This document shows, in pieces, positions 26,986 to 37,630 of a stretch of 64,000 bases of DNA; the stretch's first letter is position 1, and each line of letters opens with the position of its first letter. Source of the DNA: Sulfurovum sp. (GTDB taxonomy: Bacteria > Campylobacterota > Campylobacteria > Campylobacterales > Sulfurovaceae); NCBI GenBank assembly GCA_030826885.1, contig JAUUDF010000045.1, forward strand, positions 1-64,000. The letters run 5' to 3'. Under the pieces are notes generated by a model, which saw only the letters and a list, made by a program, of their open reading frames with translations, had not been told where the DNA came from and searched no databases. Made by a program: the position numbers and the translations under genes.

Positions 26986-27468
26986 TCAACTCTCCTCTTC
27001 ACCGACATAGAAGTACTCGTCCAACCCTTCGATGAATGCCATAAGCAGATCATTGGAACAGGCTTTGAAGTTTTTGTGGTCCTCTTTTCTGAAAAGAGAC
27101 TTCAGTTCCTGTTTGCTCAGCATTACATCGGCAAGGTTGAAAATGAGTTCCGTCTCCGGCTCTTTCAATTCCAATGCTACCCTAAGTTTTTTTAAAATGA
27201 GGTTGTTTGTCAGGGCAACCGCATCACCGTCATTCGCTTTTTTGGGGCTCGGACCGCGTTTGAGAATAACCAGTCCGTCAAGAAAGACGCCGAGTTCCTC
27301 ATAGCTGCAGGGTTCAAACCCTTTGTCCTGTCTGCCCTTGAGCATAGCTTCAAGGTGTGCACGATCCATTGGGTACTCCGCAAGTGCATAGGCCTCAAGC
27401 ATCTCATCTACCGTCAGCTGAAGCACTTTGTGAAGGCGGTAGAGGATTTCATTGGTATCAATAGCCAT
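26986..27468 (-). CDS. DUF1456 (YehS-like) protein
   Basis: NEILYRLHKVLQLTVDEMLEAYALAEYPMDRAHLEAML...; NDLLMAFIEGLDEYFYVG. Confidence 0.75.
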   Translation of the reverse strand: MAIDTNEILYRLHKVLQLTVDEMLEAYALAEYPMDRAHLEAMLKGRQDKGFEPCSYEELGVFLDGLVILKRGPSPKKANDGDAVALTNNLILKKLRVALELKEPETELIFNLADVMLSKQELKSLFRKEDHKNFKACSNDLLMAFIEGLDEYFYVGEEES

Positions 27469-28072
27469 CTGCGCTGCTGCATCCTCTTGCATCTATGTGT
27501 GTTTTAAATCCGACCTCTACATCTGACCAGGTTTTTCCCTTGTGGAGGTCAAAACATGCTTTGTTGATGCTCGAGAGTGCGTCGAGTGAAGAGAAATCTG
27601 CCAGATCGATAGTGCCTTTTGCTGCGAACACTTTGTCTGCATAGGTGTAGCGCATGGGAACACTTACCTGTTTGCCGTTCATGGTTACCAGAACCGTAAC
27701 AATACCTGTACGGGGCTGGTCTTTGATGTAGGTATCTATGGTGATATCGGTGACCTTTCCGTTGATGCTTCCCGATGTCATCTTTTTGAAGAAGTAGGTA
27801 ACGAGTTTGGCATCTCTGGGGGCGTTGCCTGAATTGACTGAAGTGGTATCTATGGTGACGGTCGATCCCACAAGAAGTGCTTTGAGGTCCTTTGCCTCTT
27901 TGGCGGCAGGTGTGTAGGTGTGTTTGGTGAAAGTACCGCCCACGCCTACTTTAAGAGGGGTTTTAAACGCTTTCCACGCAATGTCCATATCCCCAGACTG
28001 CACCAGTGTACAGTCTGTTTCCGCATGAGCCAGTGCGCCGAGTACCAGAAGAGAAAGAAGCAGTTTTTTCAT
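27458..28072 (-). CDS. YceI-family periplasmic protein
   Basis: Signal peptide; MDIAWKAFKTPLKVGVGGTF ... VEVGFKTHID pattern. Confidence 0.7.
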   Translation of the reverse strand: MKKLLLSLLVLGALAHAETDCTLVQSGDMDIAWKAFKTPLKVGVGGTFTKHTYTPAAKEAKDLKALLVGSTVTIDTTSVNSGNAPRDAKLVTYFFKKMTSGSINGKVTDITIDTYIKDQPRTGIVTVLVTMNGKQVSVPMRYTYADKVFAAKGTIDLADFSSLDALSSINKACFDLHKGKTWSDVEVGFKTHIDARGCSSADGY

Positions 28073-28098
28073 GGTGTTATCCTTTGAACTGTTTGTAT

Positions 28099-28566
28099 TT
28101 ACTGTTTTTTAGCTGCCGCTTTGGCAAGCGCTTTCATTGCCATGTGCATCTTTTGAATAATACCCAAACATTGCTTGTCTTTAATATTGTGTTTAAGCGT
28201 CCAGTATTCCGGATTGGTATAGGAGATGGTCGTATTGCCCTCGTAATTTGTGGTAAAGAGCATTTTTAGGGGAAGATCCATACCCATGGATGGATTACAC
28301 TCCATCAATTTCGTTCCCGCTCTGGGGTCTCCAAAGAGTACAACGGTCTCGGGTTTGAGGTCCATATGGACTTTTTTTGCATTTGCCGCATGGTCGATAG
28401 TTGCAAAATGTACCAGTTTGTTTTCTTTAATGACAGAAAGAAATCTGTTGACAGTGGTGGGTAGGTCATTTTCGGAGGAGACTGTTTCAATAAACGCTCC
28501 CTTTTTATTGTCGCATCCTGCCAACATAAACAGCACAGCTGCTGCAACAAAAGATTTTTTCATCAT
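28099..28566 (-). CDS. DUF302-domain lipoprotein
   Basis: LFMLAGCDNKKG lipobox; FATIDHAANAKKVHMDLKPETVVLFGDPRAGTKLMECNPSMGMDLPLKML. Confidence 0.8.
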   Translation of the reverse strand: MMKKSFVAAAVLFMLAGCDNKKGAFIETVSSENDLPTTVNRFLSVIKENKLVHFATIDHAANAKKVHMDLKPETVVLFGDPRAGTKLMECNPSMGMDLPLKMLFTTNYEGNTTISYTNPEYWTLKHNIKDKQCLGIIQKMHMAMKALAKAAAKKQ

Positions 28567-28617
28567 TGCTTTCTTCCTTTCGTGTGCTGCTTGCCTGTAA
28601 AAAGCAGCATGGTTGTT

Positions 28618-29721
28618 TTACACATTGAACCTAAAGTGCATCACATCGCCGTCCTGCACGATGTAGTCTTTGCCTTCAAGACGCATTTTGCCCGCCTCTT
28701 TAGCACCCTGTTCACCGCCGCAGGCGATGAAATCCTCATAGCTGATGACCTCAGCTCGGATAAAGCCTTTTTCAAAGTCGTTGTGAATGACCGCTGCGGC
28801 TTTTGGCGCCGTGGTACCCTGACGTATCGTCCAGGCACGCACCTCTTTGACACCGGCAGTAAAGTAGCTCATCAGACCCAGTTTCTCAAACCCTTTGCGG
28901 ATGATCTGCTCCAGACCCGACTCCTCCACACCGAGTGATTCGAGCATCTCCATCTTCTCCTCCTCATCGAAGTCGACCATCTCTTCCTCGACTTTGGCAC
29001 AGAGCTTGATCACCTCACGGTTTCGTTCGGCAGCATAGGCTTTGAGTGCCTGGACATATGCATTGTCTTCAGCCAGACCCTCTTCATCGACGTTGGCACC
29101 GTAGATGATCTCTTTGTTGCTGAGCAGTCTGAGGTCACGCAGCAGCGTAAGGAAGCCTTCACTCTCACGATCTTCGAATGTAGAGGCAGGCTGTCCTGCT
29201 TCGAGGTGTGCCAGCAATGCTTGGGCTACAGGCAGCTGTGCTTTGGCTTCACGGTCGTTACCCTTGACTTTTTTGGCCAGTGTAGCGATGCGTTTTTCCA
29301 GTGCATCCATATCTGCCAGTAGCAGTTCAGTCTCGATAATCTCGATGTCACGTACCGGATCGATACTGCCTTCTACATGGGTGATGTTTTCATCTTCGAA
29401 GCATCTGACGATCTGTAGGATCACCTCTGTTTCACGTATGTTGCTGAGAAACTTGTTTCCCAGTCCCTCACCCTTGCTTGCACCTTTGACCAGTCCCGCG
29501 ATATCGACAAAATCGAGTGTCGAGTGTTGAATACGCTCGGGATTGACGATCTTGGAGAGTTCATCAAGCCGCTTATCCGGTACGGGTACGACCGCTTTGT
29601 TGGGTTCGATGGTACAGAAAGGGTAGTTTGCACTCTCGGCGTTCTGCGCTTTGGTCAGCGCGTTAAAAGTAGTAGATTTTCCGACGTTCGGTAGTCCGAC
29701 AAGTCCGATGCCAAGTCCCAT
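28618..29721 (-). CDS. ychF: Redox-regulated ATPase/GTPase YchF
   Basis: [60 protein letters not shown]. Confidence 0.95.
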   Translation of the reverse strand: MGLGIGLVGLPNVGKSTTFNALTKAQNAESANYPFCTIEPNKAVVPVPDKRLDELSKIVNPERIQHSTLDFVDIAGLVKGASKGEGLGNKFLSNIRETEVILQIVRCFEDENITHVEGSIDPVRDIEIIETELLLADMDALEKRIATLAKKVKGNDREAKAQLPVAQALLAHLEAGQPASTFEDRESEGFLTLLRDLRLLSNKEIIYGANVDEEGLAEDNAYVQALKAYAAERNREVIKLCAKVEEEMVDFDEEEKMEMLESLGVEESGLEQIIRKGFEKLGLMSYFTAGVKEVRAWTIRQGTTAPKAAAVIHNDFEKGFIRAEVISYEDFIACGGEQGAKEAGKMRLEGKDYIVQDGDVMHFRFNV

Positions 29722-29824
29722 GTTGATCCTTCAGGTAAAATTGGCATGATTTTAGCAAAATATTGGTGAAGAGGGGGTTAGATTACTGTATAATGGGCTT
29801 CAATAGACGTGTAAGGAGTCACTC

Positions 29825-31456
29825 ATGGAGCATGCTGTAGGAATACTTATTCTTACCATTGCGATTGCAACGGTACTTAATGTACTGTTTAAGCGTTTTG
29901 AAATACCTACAGTCATCGGGTATGTTTTTGCAGGGTTTATTATTTCAACTTTTTTCCATCTGGCTGAGGAGTCAAGAACGTTTTTGATGCATCTTGCCGA
30001 ATTCGGTATTGTCTTTTTGATGTTCACGATAGGTCTGGAATTTTCCATTGGTCACCTCAAGCGTATGAAAAAAGAGGTATTTCTCTTTGGCTCTGTGCAG
30101 GTTGCTTTGAGTGGACTTATTTTTACGTTGGCAGGCTATGGTTTTTTCCATCTTGATGTAAAAGCTGCCATTGTCATCGGTTTTGCACTCTCCCTTTCTT
30201 CTACGGCCATTGTCCTTAAAATCTTGAATGAAAGCAATGAAATTCATGCGGGTTACGGCAGACTGTCGTTGGGTATTTTGCTCTTTCAGGATCTTGCAGT
30301 CATTCCCATTTTGCTGATGGTCTCTTTTTTTAGCCATACGGACAGGTCCGTCGGTGCCATGCTTCTCAATACGATCGGTGGTGCTGTAGTCATATATGTG
30401 GGTCTTTTTGTCTTCGGAAAATATTTTATAGAACGTTTTTTTGACTGGATCATGGCATCGGAATCCGATGAGATATTCCTTGTCTCCGTACTCTTTGGGG
30501 TCATTAGTGCTTCAGCCTTTGCGGAGTATGCAGGCTTTACCTATTCTCTTGGTGCGTTTCTTGCCGGAATGCTTTTGTCGGAAACCAAGTATCGGTACCG
30601 TATAGAAGCGGATCTTGTTCCGTTTAGAGATATACTGCTTGGTGTCTTTTTCGTGACCATCGGTATGCTCATAGACTGGCACGCAATTGTCACGCATATT
30701 GGTATGATTGTCTTGCTTTTGGTTTCTGTAATGTTTCTGAAAGGGCTTGTCATTTTCGGCACACTGCGTTTTTTTGTTCAGGAACGTACCGCTCTGAAAA
30801 CGGCCATGGCACTTTTTCAAATAGGGGAGTTCGCACTGGCCGTTTTTGCATTGGCACGCTCACACAATATTATATCGGCAGAGGTTAACCAGGTGTTGAT
30901 TGTAACGGTTATTCTCTCGATGATCATTACACCCTTCGTTCTCAACAACATAAAACGGATCGCAAATGCGATGTTCCGTGAACCGGAAACACTGAGAGAG
31001 CGTGCACTGGCAGCCGGAGGATATGAAAACCATGTGATCGTATGCGGTTACGGGCCCATAGGGGAAAAAGTGGTTGCAAGTCTTAAAGAGAAGGGAGTGT
31101 TGTATGTTATTTTGGAACATGACGTGAAAGTGGTCGACAAGGTGATAGAAGAGGGGGAAGAGGCCATTTATCTTGCCAATGCCGCACAAAAGAATATTCT
31201 TTCTCACTTTAATATAGAACGCGCCTCCGCCGTTGTCGTTACCATAGAAAATGAACTGCAGCGTCAGTTGATCTGTGAAAACATTGCTTCGTTCAGGCTG
31301 CCTGTAAAAAGCATCGTCAAAGTCAACAATGACGTGGAGGAGAGAATATACAAGGATATGGGAATCACATCGGTGATCAACGCCCGTGATACGATCGCGG
31401 GACTTCTCTCCCGCGAAGCCTTTATCTGCCAACTGATGCAGGAGAGACCGGACTAA
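29825..31456 (+). CDS. CPA2 cation:proton antiporter with TrkA-N domain (Kef-like)
   Basis: FTIGLEFSIGHLKRMKKE; GLSLSSTAIVLKIL; C-term VIVCGYGPIGEKVVASLKEKGVLYVILE. Confidence 0.88.
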   Translation: MEHAVGILILTIAIATVLNVLFKRFEIPTVIGYVFAGFIISTFFHLAEESRTFLMHLAEFGIVFLMFTIGLEFSIGHLKRMKKEVFLFGSVQVALSGLIFTLAGYGFFHLDVKAAIVIGFALSLSSTAIVLKILNESNEIHAGYGRLSLGILLFQDLAVIPILLMVSFFSHTDRSVGAMLLNTIGGAVVIYVGLFVFGKYFIERFFDWIMASESDEIFLVSVLFGVISASAFAEYAGFTYSLGAFLAGMLLSETKYRYRIEADLVPFRDILLGVFFVTIGMLIDWHAIVTHIGMIVLLLVSVMFLKGLVIFGTLRFFVQERTALKTAMALFQIGEFALAVFALARSHNIISAEVNQVLIVTVILSMIITPFVLNNIKRIANAMFREPETLRERALAAGGYENHVIVCGYGPIGEKVVASLKEKGVLYVILEHDVKVVDKVIEEGEEAIYLANAAQKNILSHFNIERASAVVVTIENELQRQLICENIASFRLPVKSIVKVNNDVEERIYKDMGITSVINARDTIAGLLSREAFICQLMQERPD

Positions 31457-31913
31457 AGGATCTCCAGGTCATCTTCAGGCAGTGGACAATACGTCTTTCC
31501 ATACGGTTGATCTCATCAACAAGTTTTTTGGAGACCTCTTCCATATTTTTAAAATATTCTCTAGCAAGTTTTTTTGAATCTTCCGATACCGTCTTTTTCT
31601 TACCGAAAAGTTTGCTGAAAAACCCCTGCGGTTCCATATCGTAATAGATCTTGTATATGTTCAAATAGATATCATGGAGGTCGAAGTGGAGTTTTTCAAT
31701 ATCTGAAAGGCACTCTATGGCATTGTTTCTTAGACCATTGAGTTTTTGGGCATCCGAATAGAACCATTTGCCAAATTGGCACTGTGTAGAGTTCACGGGA
31801 ATGGCTTCCTCATCGATTTTAAAACCCGAAATGAGCATTTTGGCGCGTTGCACCCAGTTAATATGTGCAGCCTTGGCTGCTCTCAGTTGTTCCAAAATTT
31901 CACTTTTGTTCAT
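31422..31913 (-). CDS. Stand-alone CZB (chemoreceptor zinc-binding)-like protein
   Basis: AKAAHINWVQRA ... STQCQFGKWFYSDA ... LHFDLHDIYLNIY. Confidence 0.7.
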   Translation of the reverse strand: MNKSEILEQLRAAKAAHINWVQRAKMLISGFKIDEEAIPVNSTQCQFGKWFYSDAQKLNGLRNNAIECLSDIEKLHFDLHDIYLNIYKIYYDMEPQGFFSKLFGKKKTVSEDSKKLAREYFKNMEEVSKKLVDEINRMERRIVHCLKMTWRSFSPVSPASVGR

Positions 31914-32090
31914 ATGTCTGTCGTTCCTTATCTGTCAATTTTATTTTTATATTATCACAAATATCTGTAAAATATAATAAAAATGTATTACATAACTATT
32001 ACAGAAAAAATATTTATAATAAAAATAAGATTATCTTGAGAAGACCCTCAGAAGTTTGAGGGGGAAAGAGGAGGGAGAAGGGATGCAGTA

Positions 32091-33560
32091 TTAGTGTGTA
32101 TTATCCCTGGAGAGGCTCTCCATAAGGCGTACCATCATACGTACACCTGCACCGGAGGCACCGCTTGGGTTCTCTCCCCAGACGTGTTCGACAAATGCCG
32201 GTCCGGCAATGTCCACATGTGCCCACTTCTCTTTATGATCTTCATCGATAAACTCGCTGAGGAAGAGTCCCGCCGTAATGGCACCGCCGTAGCGTGTGTT
32301 GGAGATATTGCAGATGTCGGCAATGTCACTTTTGAGTGTTTTTTTGAGATAGTCGTTGAAGTCCAGCGGTGTGACCATCTCACCGGCGATTTTCGCTTGT
32401 TGTCTGACCATGTTTTTAAGCTCTTCACAGTGTCCCATCACACCGGAAGTGTAGTGTCCGACACCTACGACACAGGCACCTGTAAGAGTAGCGAAGTCAA
32501 AGAGATAATCCGCTTTGACCTCCTGCTGTGCGTAGCAGAGTACATCGGCGAGCACGAGCCGTCCCTCGGCATCGGTGTTGCGAACCTCGATGGTTTTACC
32601 GTTCTTGGCTTTGAGTACATCGTCAGGCTTGTAGGCATCGCCGCCTATCATATTTTCGACCATACCGAGGAATCCGTGTACCTCTATATCCAGTCCCAGC
32701 TCTGCGATGGCTTTCATCATCCCAATGACTGCGGAGGCACCGCTCTTGTCCGCTTTCATGGTGACCATGTAGTCGCCCGGTTTGAGGCTCAGCCCGCCCG
32801 AATCGTAGGTAAGCCCTTTGCCTACGAGCGAGATGACCTTTTTGGGGTTTTTAGGTTTGTAGCTCAGATGAATGACCTTCGGTTCATGGCGTGAAGCACG
32901 TCCAACAGCAAGCAGGGCGTTCATCTTCTCTTTTTCGAGTGCCTTGATATCGAGTACCTTGCAGCCAAGCCCCAGTTCTTTTGCCAGTTTCTTGGCTTTT
33001 TTCTCCATGCTTTCGGGGTAAAAGTCATCGGGCGGTGTATTGACGATGTTTCGGGTATAGTTGGTAGCACTTGCGACAATTTCACCGTTGTGCACCGCTC
33101 GGGCAGCCGTTTCCATACTGATTTCATGCGGCTCGTAGCCCTCGAGTGAGATCTCGACGGTTTTGACCGGACATTTGCTCTTTTGGCTTTTGTATTCGGT
33201 AAAGGTGTAGGCACCGAGGACAAAGCCCTCCGCCATTGCACGGATGGAAGCGGAACAGCGCGGATGGCTGACATAGGTTGCTACTTTAATGTGCTTGTAG
33301 CTCTTTTTACCAATAAGCGAACGTATGGCAGAGGCAACTGCAGGACGGATGGCAGCACCTTTGAGGTTGTCCGCACCTACATAAAGTCTGTTTTTCTCTA
33401 CCAGATGGCACACTTCATTCTGAGCACCGGAAAAATTTGCTTTTTTAAGCAGTTTTCTGTCCTTGACGGTAGGGTGTTTAAGATTTTTGTCGATGACAAT
33501 AACCAACTCAAGGTCGGCCTTGATTTCATTTAGAGGAGAATTGGTAATATTGAAATTCAT
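32091..33560 (-). CDS. pepA: Leucyl aminopeptidase (M17)
   Basis: LVGKGLTYDSGGLSLKPGDYMVTMKADKSGA; NTDAEGRLVLADVL. Confidence 0.93.
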   Translation of the reverse strand: MNFNITNSPLNEIKADLELVIVIDKNLKHPTVKDRKLLKKANFSGAQNEVCHLVEKNRLYVGADNLKGAAIRPAVASAIRSLIGKKSYKHIKVATYVSHPRCSASIRAMAEGFVLGAYTFTEYKSQKSKCPVKTVEISLEGYEPHEISMETAARAVHNGEIVASATNYTRNIVNTPPDDFYPESMEKKAKKLAKELGLGCKVLDIKALEKEKMNALLAVGRASRHEPKVIHLSYKPKNPKKVISLVGKGLTYDSGGLSLKPGDYMVTMKADKSGASAVIGMMKAIAELGLDIEVHGFLGMVENMIGGDAYKPDDVLKAKNGKTIEVRNTDAEGRLVLADVLCYAQQEVKADYLFDFATLTGACVVGVGHYTSGVMGHCEELKNMVRQQAKIAGEMVTPLDFNDYLKKTLKSDIADICNISNTRYGGAITAGLFLSEFIDEDHKEKWAHVDIAGPAFVEHVWGENPSGASGAGVRMMVRLMESLSRDNTH

Positions 33561-33679
33561 AATAGTATCCTTTTGCATTGTTTGCATATGCGGAGTATAG
33601 CAAAGAAAGGTAAAGGGAAGTTGGAAGCATGTATGCTATAATGATTTTTGATTTACAGATATCATCAACAGGAATATAT

Positions 33680-34627
33680 ATGCAGCTTATTGTTATTGTC
33701 TTTCTTGGGGCGCTTCTTGGTTTTCTGTACGGCAGCTATACAGATGGTTTCATCTTTAGTACGAATATCTGTCTTTTTGCCGGTTTGACGCTCATTATGC
33801 CGTCACTTTTTAAATTTGAGCTCAAAGATGTTATGCTGGCATGGGAACACAAGTGGCTCATGGTCAAAGGATTCCTTGTAAACTATCTGCTGTTGCCGCT
33901 GTTTGCGCTTGCCATAGGGCTTTCTACCGGTGATTTTGGCATAGCTGCGGGCCTTTTCCTTCTCTCAGTGCTTGGCGGCGGCGGTATGGTGATGCACTGG
34001 ATCAAGCGCTCCGGGGGCGATACATCGTTTGGTTTTTTACTGCTGTTTGTCAACCTGTTGGCTATTTCTCTCTCGCTGCTGATGCTGCATCTTTTCGCCA
34101 TGTACACTGCTCCGTATTTTGAGGTTGAGTATGATGAGGCAGTTACAATCAGCCGTTTTGCACGTCCTGTCATCATCCTCTTGATTGTCATCCCTTTTAT
34201 TGCCAGCAGGGTCATTCGTTTTATCCCGCCGCTGATGGATCAGATTATCAAGTATAAAAAATTCATTTCGCAGGGGAGCATTTTCATTATACTCTTCTAC
34301 CTTTTCGGCTTGCAGAGTTCACAGCAGCTGGTAGAGATATATGACTTTGAGCCGGAACTCTTTTTTGTTGCACTTGTAACCGTCATTGTCTTTTATGCGC
34401 TTGTCGTCGCTGCCTCTACATGGATATACAACCTCGACTCCGCGCAGGAAAGGGCAGCCTACTGGCAGAGTGTGACACGCTACATTACCCTCGCTCTGGT
34501 CATTACCACCTTCTCGGCCGGTACGTTCGGCATTTCGATGCTGCTGCCGATCATGTTCTCCTACCTGGTGCAGATACCGCTTTCTGTGGTGATTGCACAC
34601 AAATATATGCCCGAAGGGAAAGCATAG
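33680..34627 (+). CDS. Polytopic membrane transporter, BASS/ACR3-like
   Basis: Nine to ten predicted TM segments; GIAAGLFLLSVLGGGGMVMHWIKRSGGD. Confidence 0.5.
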   Translation: MQLIVIVFLGALLGFLYGSYTDGFIFSTNICLFAGLTLIMPSLFKFELKDVMLAWEHKWLMVKGFLVNYLLLPLFALAIGLSTGDFGIAAGLFLLSVLGGGGMVMHWIKRSGGDTSFGFLLLFVNLLAISLSLLMLHLFAMYTAPYFEVEYDEAVTISRFARPVIILLIVIPFIASRVIRFIPPLMDQIIKYKKFISQGSIFIILFYLFGLQSSQQLVEIYDFEPELFFVALVTVIVFYALVVAASTWIYNLDSAQERAAYWQSVTRYITLALVITTFSAGTFGISMLLPIMFSYLVQIPLSVVIAHKYMPEGKA

Positions 34628-34650
34628 TCAAGGCAGACCTGCAACGAAAG

Positions 34651-34836
34651 GTATTTTGTAGTGAAACCCAAATCCCGAAATAGAAATTCACCACTCTTCA
34701 CAATCATCGCATTCATGGGCTTCGCTTCATGTCCATCACCGCACCTGCGGGTGCGCCTCAAACATGAAACAAACCCCTCAAATACGAGCATTGCAAAGAT
34801 TGCAAGAATGCTATTTCGAAATTTGGGTGAAAATAC
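34651..34836. repeat. ~186-bp imperfect long palindrome (MITE-like or structured RNA)
   Basis: Outer arms GTATTTT..ACCCAAATCCCGAAATAG / CTATTTCGAAATTTGGGT..AAAATAC; apex hairpin CGCACC-TGCG-GGTGCG at 34740-34755. Confidence 0.6.
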
Positions 34837-35939
34837 TATGGCATGTCTGCCAGATTTGTCATACTGATTAGATCTCTTTCAACAACCTGGTAAATGACAA
34901 TCTCAGGCTTGTGTTTATGTACAAATTTGGATAACGCCTCTTTATTGATATAGCCAAGGTGAAGTCTCCATACAGTGGCAAATGTTTTTACATACATGGG
35001 CGTGTTCGCAAGGCCAAATGAATCGCTCAAATAGAGAAGTTTTGCTTTGTTTGGTGCATTCATGTTTATGAAATACTGGTTAAATTTATTTTGATCCGAA
35101 GGTTTACATGTGTGCAGTCTGTAATCCTCACCGATTTTTCCGTAACAAACGACATTTTTCTCTTTGAATGTATACTGACAGTTTTTCTCCTGTGATGTTG
35201 AGAGAAACTGGTTTATTTTCAAAAAGTTCGTTAAATCGCCTCTTCTGTCAGATATGGTCTCTTTTACGCTGTAGTCCGGGATGCTGTAATGTATATTGTA
35301 GGTTTCATTTACATATTGCATTGTATGCAGGTATCCTACCATGGCACCACAGAAGTTCCAGTGCGTATCTGTATAAAAATATAATTGTGAATCATCTTTT
35401 TTCTCTCTGAGTGCATCTTTTAGATTTAACATATGAACCCCCTTTTCAAGGGATTTTTTGACCAGTATGTCAGTGATTGTTTCACCCTCTTTGTAGACAA
35501 TGTCGTCAGGCAGTTTGTCGCTGTAGACGGTATGTTTGTTCGATGCAACGACAATAACGAATTCAATACCCTGTTTTTCATACCACTCCTGCAATTTTTT
35601 CATTCTGTCGGCCCAACTGTCTATCTGATGGTCAGTGTAGGGAATGCTCCCCCGGGTTTTGTCTATGACAGAGGCGAAGCCGTTTCCCAAAAAGAAAAAA
35701 CACTCTTTTCCTGCAATGACCTGTTGAGGGTTCAACGAAACGTGAAATAGCCTATATGCAGAATAGTTGATGAGAGCTTCAAGATTGTCGGTCGAAAAGA
35801 GTTCCCGTTTGGTCAGATGCCAAAGATCTGTCTGTTTGTTATTATAGAGAAGTAAAAACGATATATTGAGCACAGGAAGAAAGAGTATGAGAGCGGTCGC
35901 GACACCAAGAAAGCTATAGACCAGTTTTTTGTGCTTCAT
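34836..35939 (-). CDS. AlgX/AlgJ-like SGNH-type O-acetyltransferase accessory protein
   Basis: N-terminal TM; YFYTDTHWNFCGAMVGYLHTMQ; YLSDSFGLANTPMYVKTFATV; next to MBOAT. Confidence 0.72.
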   Translation of the reverse strand: MKHKKLVYSFLGVATALILFLPVLNISFLLLYNNKQTDLWHLTKRELFSTDNLEALINYSAYRLFHVSLNPQQVIAGKECFFFLGNGFASVIDKTRGSIPYTDHQIDSWADRMKKLQEWYEKQGIEFVIVVASNKHTVYSDKLPDDIVYKEGETITDILVKKSLEKGVHMLNLKDALREKKDDSQLYFYTDTHWNFCGAMVGYLHTMQYVNETYNIHYSIPDYSVKETISDRRGDLTNFLKINQFLSTSQEKNCQYTFKEKNVVCYGKIGEDYRLHTCKPSDQNKFNQYFINMNAPNKAKLLYLSDSFGLANTPMYVKTFATVWRLHLGYINKEALSKFVHKHKPEIVIYQVVERDLISMTNLADMP

Positions 35940-35947
35940 GCTGTATC

Positions 35948-37345
35948 CTAAAAGTTGTAATACAAAAATACTTCCGAAGAAGAACTCAATGATTTCGTTA
36001 TGGCATAGGCAAATAAGACTGCAGCCATTATCATGTGTTTCATGGTCAGTTTTTCGGTGAGGTAATCACTCGAATTTTTGGCCAGGATCACTATCATGAA
36101 GATGATAAACAACGAGGCGTAGATAACCAGCAGCGTATCGTTGGATGTGATGTTGAGAAAGGAGAGCGTGAACATGCCTTTTAAAACCTTGATGGCATCA
36201 TCCCACTCTTTGGCCCTGAAAAACACCCATGCAATATTGACAAAGTTGAATGTAATAAACCATGCTAATACTTTTGGCAGTGTGATACCCAGGGTATTCC
36301 AAAATCTGTGGATGACCAGCGCCATACCGTGCAGGAATCCCCAGAAAACAAAAGTCCAGCCCGCTCCATGCCATATACCGCCGATGATAAACGTTGTCAA
36401 TAGGTTTGTATAGGTCCGCACAGACCCCTTTCTGTTCCCGCCCAGGGGGATATAGATGTAATCTTTCAAAAATCTCGAAAGTGTAATGTGCCATCTTCTC
36501 CAAAAATCCTGAATATCAAGAGATTTGTATGGAGAATAGAAATTTATAGGCAGTTTGATATTGAAAAGAAGCGCCGCACCTATAGCCATATCTGTATAGC
36601 CTGAAAAATCGAAATAGAGCTGAAAGGTGTAGGAAAGACTGGTTGCCCAGGCCTCTGGAAAACTAAGTGTCGCGGCCGAGTCGAATCCTGCTGCTGCCCA
36701 GCCTGAAAGGCTGTCTGCTATGACCACTTTTTTAAACAGGCCGACAGAAAATATAAAGAGTCCAAGTGCAATGTTCTTATAGTTTTTGGCCAGGTTCCAA
36801 CGTGAGGCGAACTGGGGCATCATTTCGGCATGATGAACAATGGGACCAGCAATGAGTTGCGGGAAAAAGGTGACAAAAAGCGCATAATTTAAAAAATCGT
36901 ATTCAGCGGTTTCTCCTCTGTATGAGTCGACCAAATAAGCGATTTGTTGAAAAGTAAAGAATGAAATACCCAGAGGTAACGCCAAATGCAGAAGCGGAAT
37001 GGATGTATCAAAGGTCCAATTGAGATTTTCGATTAGGAAATCCGTATATTTGAAATATCCAAGCAGGATGACATTGGCTGCAATGCCGAATACCAATAAC
37101 GATTTTTTATGGAGTTGTACCTTTTTAAAATTTTCATTCAGAGAATTGCCTATGACATAATTGAAAAGCAGTGATGACAATATAATAGGAAGATATGCTA
37201 TGTTCCACCATGAGTAAAAGAAAAGAGAGGCGAAAACCAGGAAGGCTTTTGCCCCGACCATCAGTCTTTTTTTCAGTAAAAAAAAGTAGATAAAGAAGCT
37301 GAGCGGAAGAAATATAAATATAAACTCATAACTATTAAACAGCAA
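35948..37345 (-). CDS. MBOAT-family O-acyltransferase (AlgI-like)
   Basis: LALPLGISFFTFQQIAYLVDSYRG; FPQLIAGPIVHH; DFWRRWHITLSRFLKDYIYIPLGGNRKG; GGIWHGAGWTFVFWGFLHG. Confidence 0.92.
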   Translation of the reverse strand: MLFNSYEFIFIFLPLSFFIYFFLLKKRLMVGAKAFLVFASLFFYSWWNIAYLPIILSSLLFNYVIGNSLNENFKKVQLHKKSLLVFGIAANVILLGYFKYTDFLIENLNWTFDTSIPLLHLALPLGISFFTFQQIAYLVDSYRGETAEYDFLNYALFVTFFPQLIAGPIVHHAEMMPQFASRWNLAKNYKNIALGLFIFSVGLFKKVVIADSLSGWAAAGFDSAATLSFPEAWATSLSYTFQLYFDFSGYTDMAIGAALLFNIKLPINFYSPYKSLDIQDFWRRWHITLSRFLKDYIYIPLGGNRKGSVRTYTNLLTTFIIGGIWHGAGWTFVFWGFLHGMALVIHRFWNTLGITLPKVLAWFITFNFVNIAWVFFRAKEWDDAIKVLKGMFTLSFLNITSNDTLLVIYASLFIIFMIVILAKNSSDYLTEKLTMKHMIMAAVLFAYAITKSLSSSSEVFLYYNF

Positions 37346-37630
37346 TTATATTCCCTTGCGTATCATCGAATACCTCCATGTGGAGAGATTATTAGTAAAT
37401 TATTTTAAATTATATCTTTCCTATACAAAAAATCAGCAGAATTCATTTGCAAAAAGTTGAAATTTTGTACCCTTTTACAAAGCGGGGTGGTATCTGCAAC
37501 ATGTAAAGAGTACCTTTCGAATACGATTGGCGTTTGTCTACTTATACACCAAACGTCGTTTCCGCCTCCAGTCAATAAGCACTAATTCGATAAAATACAC
37601 CATTTCATACACAGACTAAGGTAACAGAGC

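Noticed and set aside
37440-37625. Possible tRNA or T-box-like structure upstream of glnS
   Set aside because: Small inverted repeats are visible (ggcgtttg/caaacgtc), but no cloverleaf, CCA end or T-box consensus could be recognised.
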